DNA of 64,000 nucleotides, from assembly GCF_009193255.1 (NCBI RefSeq), contig NZ_WACG01000003.1, positions 94,975 through 158,974 of the forward strand. The letters are read 5' to 3'. Origin of the DNA: Arthrobacter koreensis. GTDB taxonomy: Bacteria; Actinomycetota; Actinomycetes; Actinomycetales; Micrococcaceae. Made by a program: the position numbers and the translations under genes. Positions 51,574-61,093 of the stretch are shown here, one piece after another; positions within the stretch are counted from its first letter, which is position 1; each line of letters opens with the position of its first letter. Under the pieces are notes generated by a model that worked only from the letters and a program-made list of their open reading frames with translations, searched no databases and was not told where the DNA came from.

Positions 51574-52809
51574 ATGGCCAGTTCACCCCGGATCCCGATC
51601 CCCCGCGAAATCAAAGTCCTCATTGCCGCAGCCTTCCTCATCGCCCTCGGCTTTGGCCTGGTGGCACCGGTACTTCCGCAGTTCGCGCAGAGCTTCAACG
51701 TTGGCGTTGCGGCCTCCTCGGTGGTGGTGAGCGCCTTTGCCTTCACCCGGCTGGTCTTCGCCCCCGCGGGCGGTGCGCTGCTTGAAAAACTCGGCGAGCG
51801 CCCGGTGTACGTGATGGGGCTCCTGATCGTGGCGCTGTCCACGGCAGCCTGCGCATTCGCCGGGAGCTATTGGCAGCTGCTGATCTTCCGCGGCCTGGGC
51901 GGCATCGGTTCCACGATGTTCACCATTTCCGCCATGGCCCTGATCATCCGGCTTGCCCCTCCCGCCATCCGCGGCCGGATCTCCGGCGCCTATGCCTCAT
52001 CCTTCCTGCTGGGCAATATCGGCGGCCCGCTGCTCGGCGGCCTGCTGGCCGGGTTTGGCCTGCGCGTCCCCTTCCTGGTGTACGCAGCAGCGCTGCTGCT
52101 GGCCGCCGTCGTCGTCGCCTACCTGCTGCGCGAGGCCCGCGGCAGTGCCGGTGCCAGGGAAAAGCCCGCGGAGCGGGTACACCTGACCGTGCGGGAAGCC
52201 CTTTCGGACTCCGCCTACCGTGCAGCGATGGTTTCATCCTTCGCCAACGGCTGGTCCTCGTTCGGGGTGCGGAACTCCCTGCTGCCGCTCTTCGCAGCCG
52301 CGGTGCTGTCCGCAGGTCCCGAAATTGCCGGCATCTCCCTCACGGCGTTCGCTGCCGGAACGGCACTGGCCCTGACCTTTTCCGGAAAGCTCGCCGACTC
52401 CTGGGGGCGCAAGCCCCTGGTCATCACCGGCCTGGCAATAAACGGAGCTGCCACCGCCGCGATCGGCTTCTCCGGGTCCGTGGCGGCGTTCCTGGTGGTC
52501 TCGGCAATAGCGGGCATGGGTACAGGCCTGCTCAATCCTGCCCAACAGGCCGCGGTAGCCGACGTCGTTGGGTCAGAACGCAGCGGCGGCAAAGTCCTCG
52601 CGGCGTTCCAGATGTCCGCGGACACCGGAGCGATCATCGGTCCGATCCTGGCCGGTGTGCTGGCGGACACGCTGGGCTACACCTGGGCGTTCGCGGTCAC
52701 GGGCGCAACGGCGCTGCTCGCCCTGCTGATCTGGCTTGCAGCACGGGAAACGCTGGCACCGGAGCAGAGAACGAAGGTGCACCCGGACCGCACTACCATC
52801 GAGGAATGA
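51574..52809 (+). CDS. MFS transporter
   Basis: A 411-residue, 12-helix major-facilitator protein of the drug:H+ antiporter type. Motif A is RLVFAPAGGALLEKLGERPV, and the mirrored loop in the second half is GKLADSWGRKPLVITG. It probably exports a small hydrophobic compound; the substrate is unknown. The ATG at 51574 has no Shine-Dalgarno. The downstream amidotransferase overlaps it by 4 nt (ATGA), so they form a two-gene operon divergent from ftsY. Confidence 0.88.
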   Translation: MASSPRIPIPREIKVLIAAAFLIALGFGLVAPVLPQFAQSFNVGVAASSVVVSAFAFTRLVFAPAGGALLEKLGERPVYVMGLLIVALSTAACAFAGSYWQLLIFRGLGGIGSTMFTISAMALIIRLAPPAIRGRISGAYASSFLLGNIGGPLLGGLLAGFGLRVPFLVYAAALLLAAVVVAYLLREARGSAGAREKPAERVHLTVREALSDSAYRAAMVSSFANGWSSFGVRNSLLPLFAAAVLSAGPEIAGISLTAFAAGTALALTFSGKLADSWGRKPLVITGLAINGAATAAIGFSGSVAAFLVVSAIAGMGTGLLNPAQQAAVADVVGSERSGGKVLAAFQMSADTGAIIGPILAGVLADTLGYTWAFAVTGATALLALLIWLAARETLAPEQRTKVHPDRTTIEE

Positions 52810-53537
52810 AACCCTTCCTGCTCCTGGCCACCCGCGCGGAAGACGGCGCTGCCGAGGAGGAATACGAGTCCTACCTGAACTTCGGTGGCCTCGCCCCGCA
52901 CCAGCTGCACCGGGTGCGGATGGAAGCCGCTCCCCTGCCGGCGATCGACCTGGCACAGTACAGCGGGATCATTGTTGGCGGCAGCCCGTTCAACTCCTCG
53001 GACCCGGAGGCGGGCAAATCCGCGCTGCAGCTGCGGGTCGAAAAAGAGCTGTCGGCCCTGCTGGACACCGTGGTCGCGGAGGATTTTCCGTTCCTGGGTG
53101 CCTGCTACGGCGTCGGAACACTGGGGCGTCACCAGGGGGCCGTCGTCGACCGCACCTACGGTGAGGCGATTGGCGCGGTTCCGGTCACCCTCACCGCCGA
53201 GGGACGCCGGGATTCCCTGCTGGACGGGCTGCCGGACACGTTCGACGCGTTCGTGGGCCACAAGGAAGCGGTCTTCACGCTTCCTCCGCACGCGGTGAAC
53301 CTGGCTGGTTCACCCACCTGCCCGGTGCAGATGTTCCGGGTCCGGCAAAACCTGTACGCCACGCAGTTCCACCCCGAGCTCGACGTTGCCGGGCTGCTGA
53401 CCAGGATTTCGGTCTACCGCAACGCCGGTTACTTCCCGCCTGAGGAAGCAGAGGCCGTGATGGACTCCGTCCGTCCGGCCCGCGTCACCGCTCCGCCGCT
53501 GATCCTGCGCAACTTCACCGCCCGCTACGCCCGCTAA
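52806..53537 (+). CDS. Class I glutamine amidotransferase-like protein (GMP synthase domain family)
   Basis: A 243-residue protein of the class I GATase fold. The nucleophile elbow is FLGACYGVGTLG (Cys), and the His-Glu pair is in ATQFHPELDV. N-terminal region: FLLLATRAEDGAAEEEY, GIIVGGSPFN. Stand-alone members are related to the GuaA glutaminase domain and to the GATase1-like hydrolases; the donor and acceptor are unknown. It overlaps the MFS gene and faces smc. It should be annotated as a GATase-like hydrolase rather than guaA. Confidence 0.88.
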   Translation: MKPFLLLATRAEDGAAEEEYESYLNFGGLAPHQLHRVRMEAAPLPAIDLAQYSGIIVGGSPFNSSDPEAGKSALQLRVEKELSALLDTVVAEDFPFLGACYGVGTLGRHQGAVVDRTYGEAIGAVPVTLTAEGRRDSLLDGLPDTFDAFVGHKEAVFTLPPHAVNLAGSPTCPVQMFRVRQNLYATQFHPELDVAGLLTRISVYRNAGYFPPEEAEAVMDSVRPARVTAPPLILRNFTARYAR

Positions 53538-53625
53538 GGGGCGACGCGGTGTTCTGCGTAGCCCCGCATCGCCGAGCGAGGAACGAGCGAGGTGTCTAAG
53601 GGACGGCAGAACGCCGTTTCGCCCC
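53538..53625. repeat. Imperfect inverted repeat between the GATase and smc genes
   Basis: The arm GGGGCGACGCGGTGTTCTGC (53538-53557) pairs with GCAGAACGCCGTTTCGCCCC (53606-53625) with three mismatches, enclosing 48 nt that include CGAGCGAGGAACGAGCGAGG, itself a near-repeat (CGAGCGAGG / CGAGCGAGG). It covers most of the gap between two converging genes. It could act as a terminator for both, or be a dispersed element. Confidence 0.8.
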
Positions 53626-53639
53626 AAGGCAGCGCAGGT

Positions 53640-56600
53640 TCAGCTGCGCGCCCCCGCCAGCCGCTGGCTAATCACCGCGGACACACCGTCGCCGCGCATG
53701 GACACCCCGTACAGAGCGTCCGCCACTTCCATGGTGCGTTTCTGGTGCGTAATGACGATCAGCTGGGAGGATTCACGCAGCTCTTCAAAAATGGTGATCA
53801 GCCGGCCCAGGTTGGTGTCATCCAGTGCCGCTTCCACCTCGTCCATCACGTAGAAGGGAGAGGGGCGGGCCTTGAAGATGGCTACCAGCAGGGCGACGGC
53901 CGTCAGTGAACGCTCGCCGCCGGAGAGCAGGGACAGCCGCTTGATCTTCTTACCCGCGGGCCGGGCCTCCACCTCAATTCCGGTGGTCAGCATGTCCTGC
54001 GGATCGGTGAGGACCAGCCGCCCTTCGCCGCCCGGGAAAAGCCGGCCGAAAACCCGCTCGAACTGGACTGCAGTGTCATGGAACGCCGCGGTGAAGACTT
54101 CCTCCACGCGCTGGTCCACTTCCCTGATGATGTCCAGCAGGTCCTTCCGGGTGGCCTTGAGGTCCTCGAGCTGGGTACTGAGGAAGGCGTGCCGTTCCTC
54201 CAGGGCAGCGAACTCCTCCAGGGCCAGCGGGTTCACCTTGCCCAAAGCGGAAAGGTCCCGCTGGGCACGCTTGAGCCGTTTCTCCTGCTCCGCCCGGTTG
54301 TAGGGGACCCTTTCGGTGACCGGGTTGCCGTCCTCGTCCACTGGCAGGTGAAGGGCCGCCCATTTCCCGGCGCCCTCCCCTGTCTCAGCGGGAACCGGTA
54401 CAAGCTGGTCCGGCCCGTATTCGGCTACGAGGTTGTCCGCCGTGATGCCGAGTTCCTCTACGGCCCGGGTTTCGAGCGCTTCGATGCGCAGCCGTTTCTC
54501 CGCGCGGAGCAATTCGTCGCGGTGCACGGAGTCGGTCAGCCTGGCTAGCTCGGCCACGGATTCCGCGTTGGCGGCCCGTACCTCCGTGAGCTCCGCGTCG
54601 AACTGGGCGCGGATCGCTTCGGCCTGGTCACGCTCGGCTGCGGCGGCTTCCAGGGACACGTCTGCCCACTGTCCGGCCTGCAGCGCGGCCCGGGCCACCG
54701 CCTGGGCGCGCGCGGCCTGCGCGGCCCGCACCCGTGCCCGCTCTGCGGCCGCAGCCCGGGCCCGGCGTTCGGCGACGGCGGCCCGCTCCAGGGATTCGGC
54801 CCGGCCGGATACGGCGGAAAGCTGTTCCTGTGCTGAGCGTAGCGAGAGCCTGGCATCCATTTCGGCCTGCCGTGCCTGGGCTGCCGCCAGTGCCAGGGCA
54901 TCGCGGCGGTCGGTGGCAGGTTCGGCGGTGTCTTCGGGGCTCTCCTGCGCTGCTGCAAGCCGCTGCACGGCGTCGGAGAGCTTCTCCTGTTCAGCTCCGA
55001 GACTCGCTTCAGCCGCCTCGGCGAGGCGTGTCAGCCGTTCCGCTTCTCCGGAGGCAGAACGCAGCACCGAACCAAGGGCTCCCAGCCGCTCGCCCACGGC
55101 GGCGAGGCGGGCGTCTGATTCGTGCAGGACTGCGAGCGCGGCGTCGGCCCGGTTCCGCGCGGCGTCACGTTCGGCGCGCAGCGCTGCGATTGCGAAGCGT
55201 GCCTTTTCCGCGCGCGCCGAGGCTTCGTCGATCCGGGTCTGGGTTTCCTCCACTGCCGCCTGGATCTCGATCAGCCCCGGCGCCGTGCCCGATCCCCCGG
55301 CTGCGGTGAAGACCGTCAGCACATCCCCGTCAGCGGTGACCGCCGTCAGGTCCGGGTGCCCGGCCAGCAGGGCCGCTGCGCGTTCAAGGGAGTCGACGAC
55401 GACGGCGCCGCGCAGGAGGGCGCCGACGGCGGGTGAGGCACCCCCGGCCGCCTCAACGAGGTCCGCGGCATAGATGCATCCCTCGGGGAGGGCTGCCCGG
55501 TTTCCAGCGGGCTCGGCGTCACCGGGTCCGGAAGCGAGGACCAGGTTTACCTGGCCCAGGCTGTCCTCCTTGAGGGTCTTCAGCGCCTGAAGCGCGGCTG
55601 CTCCGTCACGTACCGCGAGCGCTTCGGCTGCCGGCCCCAGGGCAGCGCTGACAGCGCGCTCGTAGCCGGGTGTGACGGAAAGCAGGTCCGCGAGGGGGGA
55701 AAGCACGCCGTCGAGCCCCCCTTCCAGCAGGGCCGCAGATCCGTCGCGACGGTCCAGCCCCACGGCCAGGGCATCGCGCCGGGCTGTGAGGGTCTCGCGG
55801 TCCCGCACTGCCTGCCGCTCTTCGTCCACCAGGGCTGCCAGACGCGCCTCGGCGTGTTCCAACGCCTCCGTGGCGTCCTCGTACTCGGCGTCCAGGCTTT
55901 CCTCACCGGATTCCGCTCCGGCGGCTTCCTGCTCCAGGGCGGCGAAATCGGCTTCAGCCTTGGCGCGGCGCTCCTCGGCCTGCGCAATCGAGCCGCGCAG
56001 CCTTCCCAGTTCAGCTTCCGCGCCCTCCACCCGGGAGCGCGCCGCGGAAACCGAGCCGGAGAGCCTGGCCAGGCCCTCCCGGCGGTCCGCCGCAGCCCGC
56101 AGGAGGGCGGTGAGGCGGCGCTCCTCGGCAGCGGCCTCTTCCTCCGCCGCCGCCCGAATTTCCACGGCGTCCTCCAGCATGCCCTCGCGTTCGGACACCT
56201 CAGCGGTGAGCTGTTCGGCTTCGGCTCGCACCCGCTGCGCCTGCGCCTGCAGTTTTTCCGGATCACGTCCCGGATCGGCGGCAGGTTCGGCCGAGCCGAG
56301 CAGCCGACGGCGTTCCTCGGCCAGGGCTGCCAGGGAGCGCAGCCGCTCGCGTGCGGATGAAAGCGCGTACCAGGCCTCGCGTGCAGCGTTGACCCGGGGA
56401 GTTGCCTCGGCGGCGAGCCGCTCAAGTTCCGCAAGGCGGGCGCCGCGTTCTGCTGCTTCCTGCTCAACCTGCGCCCGCCGGGTGCGCAGCGCTGCCTCGG
56501 CGGCTGTGTCTTCTTCGACGGCGGCGGTCAGGGTCACGATGTCATCGGCGAGCAGGCGGGCCCGGGCGTCCCGCACGTCCAGCTGGACCTGCTTCGCCCG

Positions 56601-57239
56601 GCGAGCCACAGCCGCCTGCTTGCCGAGCGGTCCAAGCTGCCGGCGCAGCTCCGCTGTCAGGTCGGTCAGCCGGGCGAGGTTGGCCTGCATGGCATCCAGC
56701 TTGCGCACGGTCTTTTCCCGCCGCCGCCTGTGCTTGAGGATTCCCGCCGCTTCCTCGATAAAGCCGCGACGGTCTTCGGCGGAGGCGTGCAGCACCTTAT
56801 CCAGCTGGCCCTGCCCCACAATGACATGCATTTCCCTGCCCAGCCCGGAGTCCGAAAGCAGTTCCTGGATGTCCAGCAGGCGGCAGGGTGCACCGTTGAT
56901 GGCGTATTCCGACCCGCCGGCCCGGAACAGGGTGCGGGAGATGGTGACTTCCGAGTAGTCGATCGGCAGGGCGCCGTCGGAATTGTCTATGGTGAGCGAG
57001 ACCTGCGCCCGTCCCAGCGGCGGCCGCCCGGAAGTACCGGCGAAGATCACATCTTCCATTTTTCCGCCGCGCAGGGTCTTCGCGCCCTGCTCCCCCATCA
57101 CCCAGGCGAGGGCGTCCACCACATTGGACTTGCCTGAGCCGTTGGGACCGACGACGGCGGTGACTCCCGGCTCAAACTCGAAGGTGGTGGCCGATGCGAA
57201 GGACTTGAATCCCCGCATCGTGAGGGTTTTTAAGTGCAC
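53640..57239 (-). CDS. smc: Chromosome segregation protein SMC
   Basis: A 1199-residue SMC ATPase that compacts DNA with ScpAB. N-terminal Walker A is VVGPNGSGKSNVVDALAW. The hinge lies around residues 510-670 (LLSVTPGYERAVSAALGPA to VAVTADGD-like). Two long charged coiled coils flank it. The C-terminal signature LSLLSGGERSLTAVALL and Walker B PFYVMDEVEAALDD complete the head. The GTG at 57239 gives homology from HLKTLTMRGFKSFAS, and AGAGGA is just upstream. Length is normal. It is divergent from oleA. Confidence 0.96.
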   Translation of the reverse strand: MHLKTLTMRGFKSFASATTFEFEPGVTAVVGPNGSGKSNVVDALAWVMGEQGAKTLRGGKMEDVIFAGTSGRPPLGRAQVSLTIDNSDGALPIDYSEVTISRTLFRAGGSEYAINGAPCRLLDIQELLSDSGLGREMHVIVGQGQLDKVLHASAEDRRGFIEEAAGILKHRRRREKTVRKLDAMQANLARLTDLTAELRRQLGPLGKQAAVARRAKQVQLDVRDARARLLADDIVTLTAAVEEDTAAEAALRTRRAQVEQEAAERGARLAELERLAAEATPRVNAAREAWYALSSARERLRSLAALAEERRRLLGSAEPAADPGRDPEKLQAQAQRVRAEAEQLTAEVSEREGMLEDAVEIRAAAEEEAAAEERRLTALLRAAADRREGLARLSGSVSAARSRVEGAEAELGRLRGSIAQAEERRAKAEADFAALEQEAAGAESGEESLDAEYEDATEALEHAEARLAALVDEERQAVRDRETLTARRDALAVGLDRRDGSAALLEGGLDGVLSPLADLLSVTPGYERAVSAALGPAAEALAVRDGAAALQALKTLKEDSLGQVNLVLASGPGDAEPAGNRAALPEGCIYAADLVEAAGGASPAVGALLRGAVVVDSLERAAALLAGHPDLTAVTADGDVLTVFTAAGGSGTAPGLIEIQAAVEETQTRIDEASARAEKARFAIAALRAERDAARNRADAALAVLHESDARLAAVGERLGALGSVLRSASGEAERLTRLAEAAEASLGAEQEKLSDAVQRLAAAQESPEDTAEPATDRRDALALAAAQARQAEMDARLSLRSAQEQLSAVSGRAESLERAAVAERRARAAAAERARVRAAQAARAQAVARAALQAGQWADVSLEAAAAERDQAEAIRAQFDAELTEVRAANAESVAELARLTDSVHRDELLRAEKRLRIEALETRAVEELGITADNLVAEYGPDQLVPVPAETGEGAGKWAALHLPVDEDGNPVTERVPYNRAEQEKRLKRAQRDLSALGKVNPLALEEFAALEERHAFLSTQLEDLKATRKDLLDIIREVDQRVEEVFTAAFHDTAVQFERVFGRLFPGGEGRLVLTDPQDMLTTGIEVEARPAGKKIKRLSLLSGGERSLTAVALLVAIFKARPSPFYVMDEVEAALDDTNLGRLITIFEELRESSQLIVITHQKRTMEVADALYGVSMRGDGVSAVISQRLAGARS

Positions 57240-57452
57240 TGTCCTCTGTCTCTCGTTGGTGGAAGATTCCTTAAAGCCGGGGAGTGCCCCACACTTAAGC
57301 GCAGTACTCGCAGAGCGTAATCCGGGATTTCGCGCGTTCCAGGCCTGGCAGGAAAGTAGGCTTCTTAGAGAATCATATGGTTCGACGGCGCCGTTACGGG
57401 CTTTACCGGGCCCGGACCGCGATCTTTTTTGGCAGCAGACAAGGCAGGCATT

Positions 57453-58478
57453 TTGAGCGGGAACTTCAACTTCCATTCCACCAACACCGCACTCCTGAGC
57501 GTCAAGAGCGTAGAAGCGCCCGTTGTTGTCACCTCCCACGAGTTTGATGAGCGGCTCTCACCGTCGCTGAAACGGCTGCGGCTCTCCAAGGGCCTGCTGG
57601 AGCGGGTGGCAGGTGTCAGCGAGCGCCGATGGTGGGCCCCGGGTTCCACCTTCGAGGACGGGGCGATCGAGGCGGGAGCCAAGGCGATGGCCGAGGCCGG
57701 AGTGGAGCCGTCGCAGATCGGACTGCTGATCAATACCTCCGTGACGCGCAGGAACCTTGAGCCGTCCGTCGCCGTGAAGATCCACCACAACCTCGGCCTG
57801 CCCTCATCTGCCCTGAACTTTGACCTCGCCAACGCCTGCCTGGGGTTCGTCAACGGCATCACCCTGGCCTCCAACATGATCGAATCCGGGCAGATCGACT
57901 ACGCGCTGATTGTTGCCGGTGAAGACTCTCAGCGGGTCCAGGAGGCCACGTTCGGCCGCCTGAACCGCGAAGACTCCACCCGGCAGGATTACCTGCGTGA
58001 GTTCGCGACCCTCACGCTGGGCAGCGGCGCGGCCGCCGCCGTGATCGGCCGGGCCGGCGACCACCCCGGATCGCACCGCATCCTGGGCGGAGTGTCGCGG
58101 GCCGGAACCGAACACCATGAACTCTGCGTGGGCGGCGAAGGCGGCATGTACACGGACACCAAGGGCCTGCTGGAAGGCGGCCTGGACCTGGTGGTTACGG
58201 CCTGGCATGAGGCGCAGGAGAACGGCTGGGACTGGAAGGGCATGGACCGTTACGTCACCCACCAGGTATCCAACTCCTACACGAACGCCATCATCAAGGC
58301 CGTGGACCTGGACAAGGAACGCGTACCCATCACCTTCCCGCGCTGGGGCAACGTAGGCCCCGCTTCGCTGCCCATGACCCTCGCCCAGGAAGCCCGCACC
58401 CTGCACCCGGGAGACCGGGTCCTGTGCATGGGCGTAGGCTCCGGCCTGAACACCACCATGATGGAGATCGCGTGGTAG
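57453..58478 (+). CDS. oleA: OleA: head-to-head acyl-CoA condensing enzyme
   Basis: A 341-residue thiolase-fold enzyme of long-chain olefin synthesis. It joins two acyl-CoAs to a beta-keto acid. The catalytic Cys is in FDLANACLGFVNG, the Glu in NLEPSVAV, the His in YVTHQVSNSY and the Asn in WGNVGPASLPM. The TTG at 57453 is chosen because AAGG lies 8 nt upstream and relatives begin near here; a TTG at 57429 is the alternative. It is the first gene of oleA-oleBC-oleD, in the same order and with the same oleBC fusion as in Micrococcus luteus. Confidence 0.93.
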   Translation: MSGNFNFHSTNTALLSVKSVEAPVVVTSHEFDERLSPSLKRLRLSKGLLERVAGVSERRWWAPGSTFEDGAIEAGAKAMAEAGVEPSQIGLLINTSVTRRNLEPSVAVKIHHNLGLPSSALNFDLANACLGFVNGITLASNMIESGQIDYALIVAGEDSQRVQEATFGRLNREDSTRQDYLREFATLTLGSGAAAAVIGRAGDHPGSHRILGGVSRAGTEHHELCVGGEGGMYTDTKGLLEGGLDLVVTAWHEAQENGWDWKGMDRYVTHQVSNSYTNAIIKAVDLDKERVPITFPRWGNVGPASLPMTLAQEARTLHPGDRVLCMGVGSGLNTTMMEIAW

Positions 58479-61093
58479 CAGAACTCTGGCCCGGAGTTCC
58501 GGCCGCGTGGTCCCGCCATGTCCAGGTGCCTTCCAGCGCCGCCGTCGATTCCCCCGGCACCGTCCACACCTGGCACATCCTCGATAACGCCCCGGACCTG
58601 GCGGCGCGCGGCGTTGAACCGGCCGGGACACTGCTGTGCGTGCACGGCAACCCCACCTGGTCCTACCTGTGGCGCACCCTTGCCGCTGCCGGCAGCACCG
58701 CGGAGCGCCCTTGGCGCGTCATCGCCGTCGACCAGCTGGATATGGGTTATTCCGACCGCACCGGGACGTTCCGCCGGCTCGCTGACCGGATCACCGACCT
58801 GGGTGACCTCACCCAGGTGCTCGGCGTCACCGGGCCCGTGGTCAGCGTGGGACACGACTGGGGCGGCATCATCTCCCTGGGCTGGGCACTGGCCCACCGC
58901 AAGCAGCTGGCAGGCGTGGTGCTCACCAACACCGCTGTGCACCCCGCAGGCTTCTCCCTGCCCCCGGCGCTCCGCCTGGCCCTGCATCCGGCTGTCCACG
59001 GCTGGGGCACCAAAACCACCGACGCGTTCCTGCGCGTCACTCATGCCCTCGCCCGCCCGGCACTGCGCCCGGAGATCCGCGGGGCGTATGCCGAACCGTA
59101 CCGGTCAGCGGCGCGGCGCGAGGGCGTCGGCAACTTCGTCGCAGACATTCCCGCCGATGAGACACACCCCAGCCACCGGACGCTAAACCGCGTCGCCGAG
59201 GGCATCCGGTCCCTGGACGTGCCGGCGCTGGTCCTGTGGGGCCCCAAGGACCCGGTGTTCTCCGACCGGTACCTGCGGGACCTCATCAGCCGCCTGCCGC
59301 AGGCCGACGTGCACCGCTTCGAAGGTGCCGGACACCTGGTCGCCGAGGACCGGGACATTGCCTCGCCGGTCTTCGCGTGGCTGGAGGACGTTACGGCGCC
59401 CGCGCCTGCCGGGATTGCCGTACAGGATCGGCCTTCCGGATTCCGCCCCATGCTGGCCGAACTGGACGAGCGGCGCACCGATGATTCCCCCGCCGTCGTC
59501 GATATGGCTCCAGCCGGCTCCGGAGAACCACCGGCAGTGTTGTCCTGGGCGGAGCTCGGTTCCCGGGTCAACGCCCTGGCCGCCGGGCTGGCCGGCATCG
59601 GAGTGCGGCCGGGCAGCCGGGTGAATCTCCTGGTGCCCCCGGGAAGCGAGCTCACCACGCTGATCTATGCCTGCCTGAGGCTGGGCGCGGTGGTAGTGGT
59701 CGCTGACGCCGGACTGGGCTCGAAGGGACTTAGCCGTGCCATTAAAGGCGCAGGACCGGACTTCATCGTGGGCATTGAACGCGGCCTCGCCGGGGCCAGG
59801 CTCTTCGGCTGGCCGGGTACTCCGGTCCTGGCCGGCGAAGCATCCCCGGCTCGGCGGCGACTGCTCGGCGCCGCCCACACGGTAGCCGAACTCACCTCGG
59901 CCGGAGCCGGCCAGCGTGTCCCTGACTGGCAGGTGGATCCCGACGCCGACGCCGCCGTGCTCTTCACCTCCGGCTCGACCGGCCCGGCCAAGGGCGCCGT
60001 GTACACGCACCGCCGACTCGCCGCCATGCGTGACACACTGCGCCGGACCTACAACCTCAGGGCCGGGTCCTCACTGGTGGCCGGCTTCGCTCCCTTCGCG
60101 CTGCTCGGACCTGCCCTGGGTGCGACGTCGGTGACGCCGGACATGGATGTCACGGCCCCGGGCACGCTCAGCGCCGCTGCCCTGGCGGACGCCGCCGCCG
60201 CTGTCCAGGCGACCACGGTCTTCGCGTCCCCCGCCGCCCTCACCAATGTGTTGGCCACCGCCGGGGACCTGGACCCGGCACAGCGCGCCGCCCTCGGCAA
60301 CGTAGAACTGCTGCTCTCCGCCGGCGCCCCCATTCCGGAAGCGCTGCTCACCCGGGTGCAGGACCTGGTTCCGGCCGCCGCGCTGCATACCCCCTACGGC
60401 ATGACCGAAGCCCTGCCGGTGACGGACATCAGCCTGGAGCAGATCCGCAAGGCCGGTCACGGCAACGGCGTGTGCGTGGGCACCGCGGTCCACGGAGCGC
60501 GGGTGGCGCTGGCACCGCTGTCCACCGACGGAACCGCCGGCAGCGAGATCTCCGAAGCCTCCGGGATCACGGGCGAGATTCTGGTGAGCGCACCGCACGT
60601 GAAGGACCGGTATGACAGGCTGTGGATCACCGAGGCGCAGAGCAGTTCACTGCCGGGCTGGCACCGCACCGGAGACGTGGGCCACTTCGACGCCGACGGA
60701 CGGCTGTGGGTAGAAGGCCGCCTGGGGCATGTAATCACCACGCCTGAAGGGCCGGTGACGCCGGTCGCCGCCGAGCAGGCGGCGGAATCGGTCCCGTCCG
60801 TCCGCCTGGCCGCCCTGGTAGGCGTGGGACCGGCCGGAACACAGGTGCCGGTTGCCGTGGTGGAGTCCGTCGACCCGGTCCGCAGGCCCGGGCCGGCAGG
60901 AGACTCGCTCTCCGCCGACGTCCGCACCGCCGTAGCCGAACGCTGCGGCCTGGATCTTGCCGCGGTGCTGGTGCTGCCCCAGATGCCCACGGACATCCGC
61001 CATAACTCGAAGATCGACCGCTCCGCACTCGGCGCCTGGGCCGCGCAGGTCCTGGCCGGCGGGCGCATCACCGCACCGGGAGCACGCCGATGA
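58472..61093 (+). CDS. oleBC: OleBC fusion: beta-lactone decarboxylase plus beta-lactone synthetase
   Basis: An 873-residue fused enzyme. Residues ~1-310 are the OleB haloalkane-dehalogenase-like hydrolase: oxyanion HGNPTWSYLWR, and nucleophile Asp in VSVGHDWGGIISLG. Residues ~330-870 are the OleC adenylate-forming synthetase: LFTSGSTGPAKGAVYTH, TPYGMTEALPV, WHRTGDVGHFD, and the C-terminal Lys in RHNSKIDRSAL. OleC turns beta-hydroxy acid to beta-lactone, and OleB removes CO2 to give a cis-olefin. The GTG start overlaps the oleA stop by 7 nt. The fusion is a feature of Micrococcaceae-type clusters. Confidence 0.93.
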   Translation: MVAELWPGVPAAWSRHVQVPSSAAVDSPGTVHTWHILDNAPDLAARGVEPAGTLLCVHGNPTWSYLWRTLAAAGSTAERPWRVIAVDQLDMGYSDRTGTFRRLADRITDLGDLTQVLGVTGPVVSVGHDWGGIISLGWALAHRKQLAGVVLTNTAVHPAGFSLPPALRLALHPAVHGWGTKTTDAFLRVTHALARPALRPEIRGAYAEPYRSAARREGVGNFVADIPADETHPSHRTLNRVAEGIRSLDVPALVLWGPKDPVFSDRYLRDLISRLPQADVHRFEGAGHLVAEDRDIASPVFAWLEDVTAPAPAGIAVQDRPSGFRPMLAELDERRTDDSPAVVDMAPAGSGEPPAVLSWAELGSRVNALAAGLAGIGVRPGSRVNLLVPPGSELTTLIYACLRLGAVVVVADAGLGSKGLSRAIKGAGPDFIVGIERGLAGARLFGWPGTPVLAGEASPARRRLLGAAHTVAELTSAGAGQRVPDWQVDPDADAAVLFTSGSTGPAKGAVYTHRRLAAMRDTLRRTYNLRAGSSLVAGFAPFALLGPALGATSVTPDMDVTAPGTLSAAALADAAAAVQATTVFASPAALTNVLATAGDLDPAQRAALGNVELLLSAGAPIPEALLTRVQDLVPAAALHTPYGMTEALPVTDISLEQIRKAGHGNGVCVGTAVHGARVALAPLSTDGTAGSEISEASGITGEILVSAPHVKDRYDRLWITEAQSSSLPGWHRTGDVGHFDADGRLWVEGRLGHVITTPEGPVTPVAAEQAAESVPSVRLAALVGVGPAGTQVPVAVVESVDPVRRPGPAGDSLSADVRTAVAERCGLDLAAVLVLPQMPTDIRHNSKIDRSALGAWAAQVLAGGRITAPGARR

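Noticed and set aside
55672..56958. 428-codon frame antisense to smc
   Set aside because: Ser/Arg/Ala-rich reverse reading of the coiled coil.
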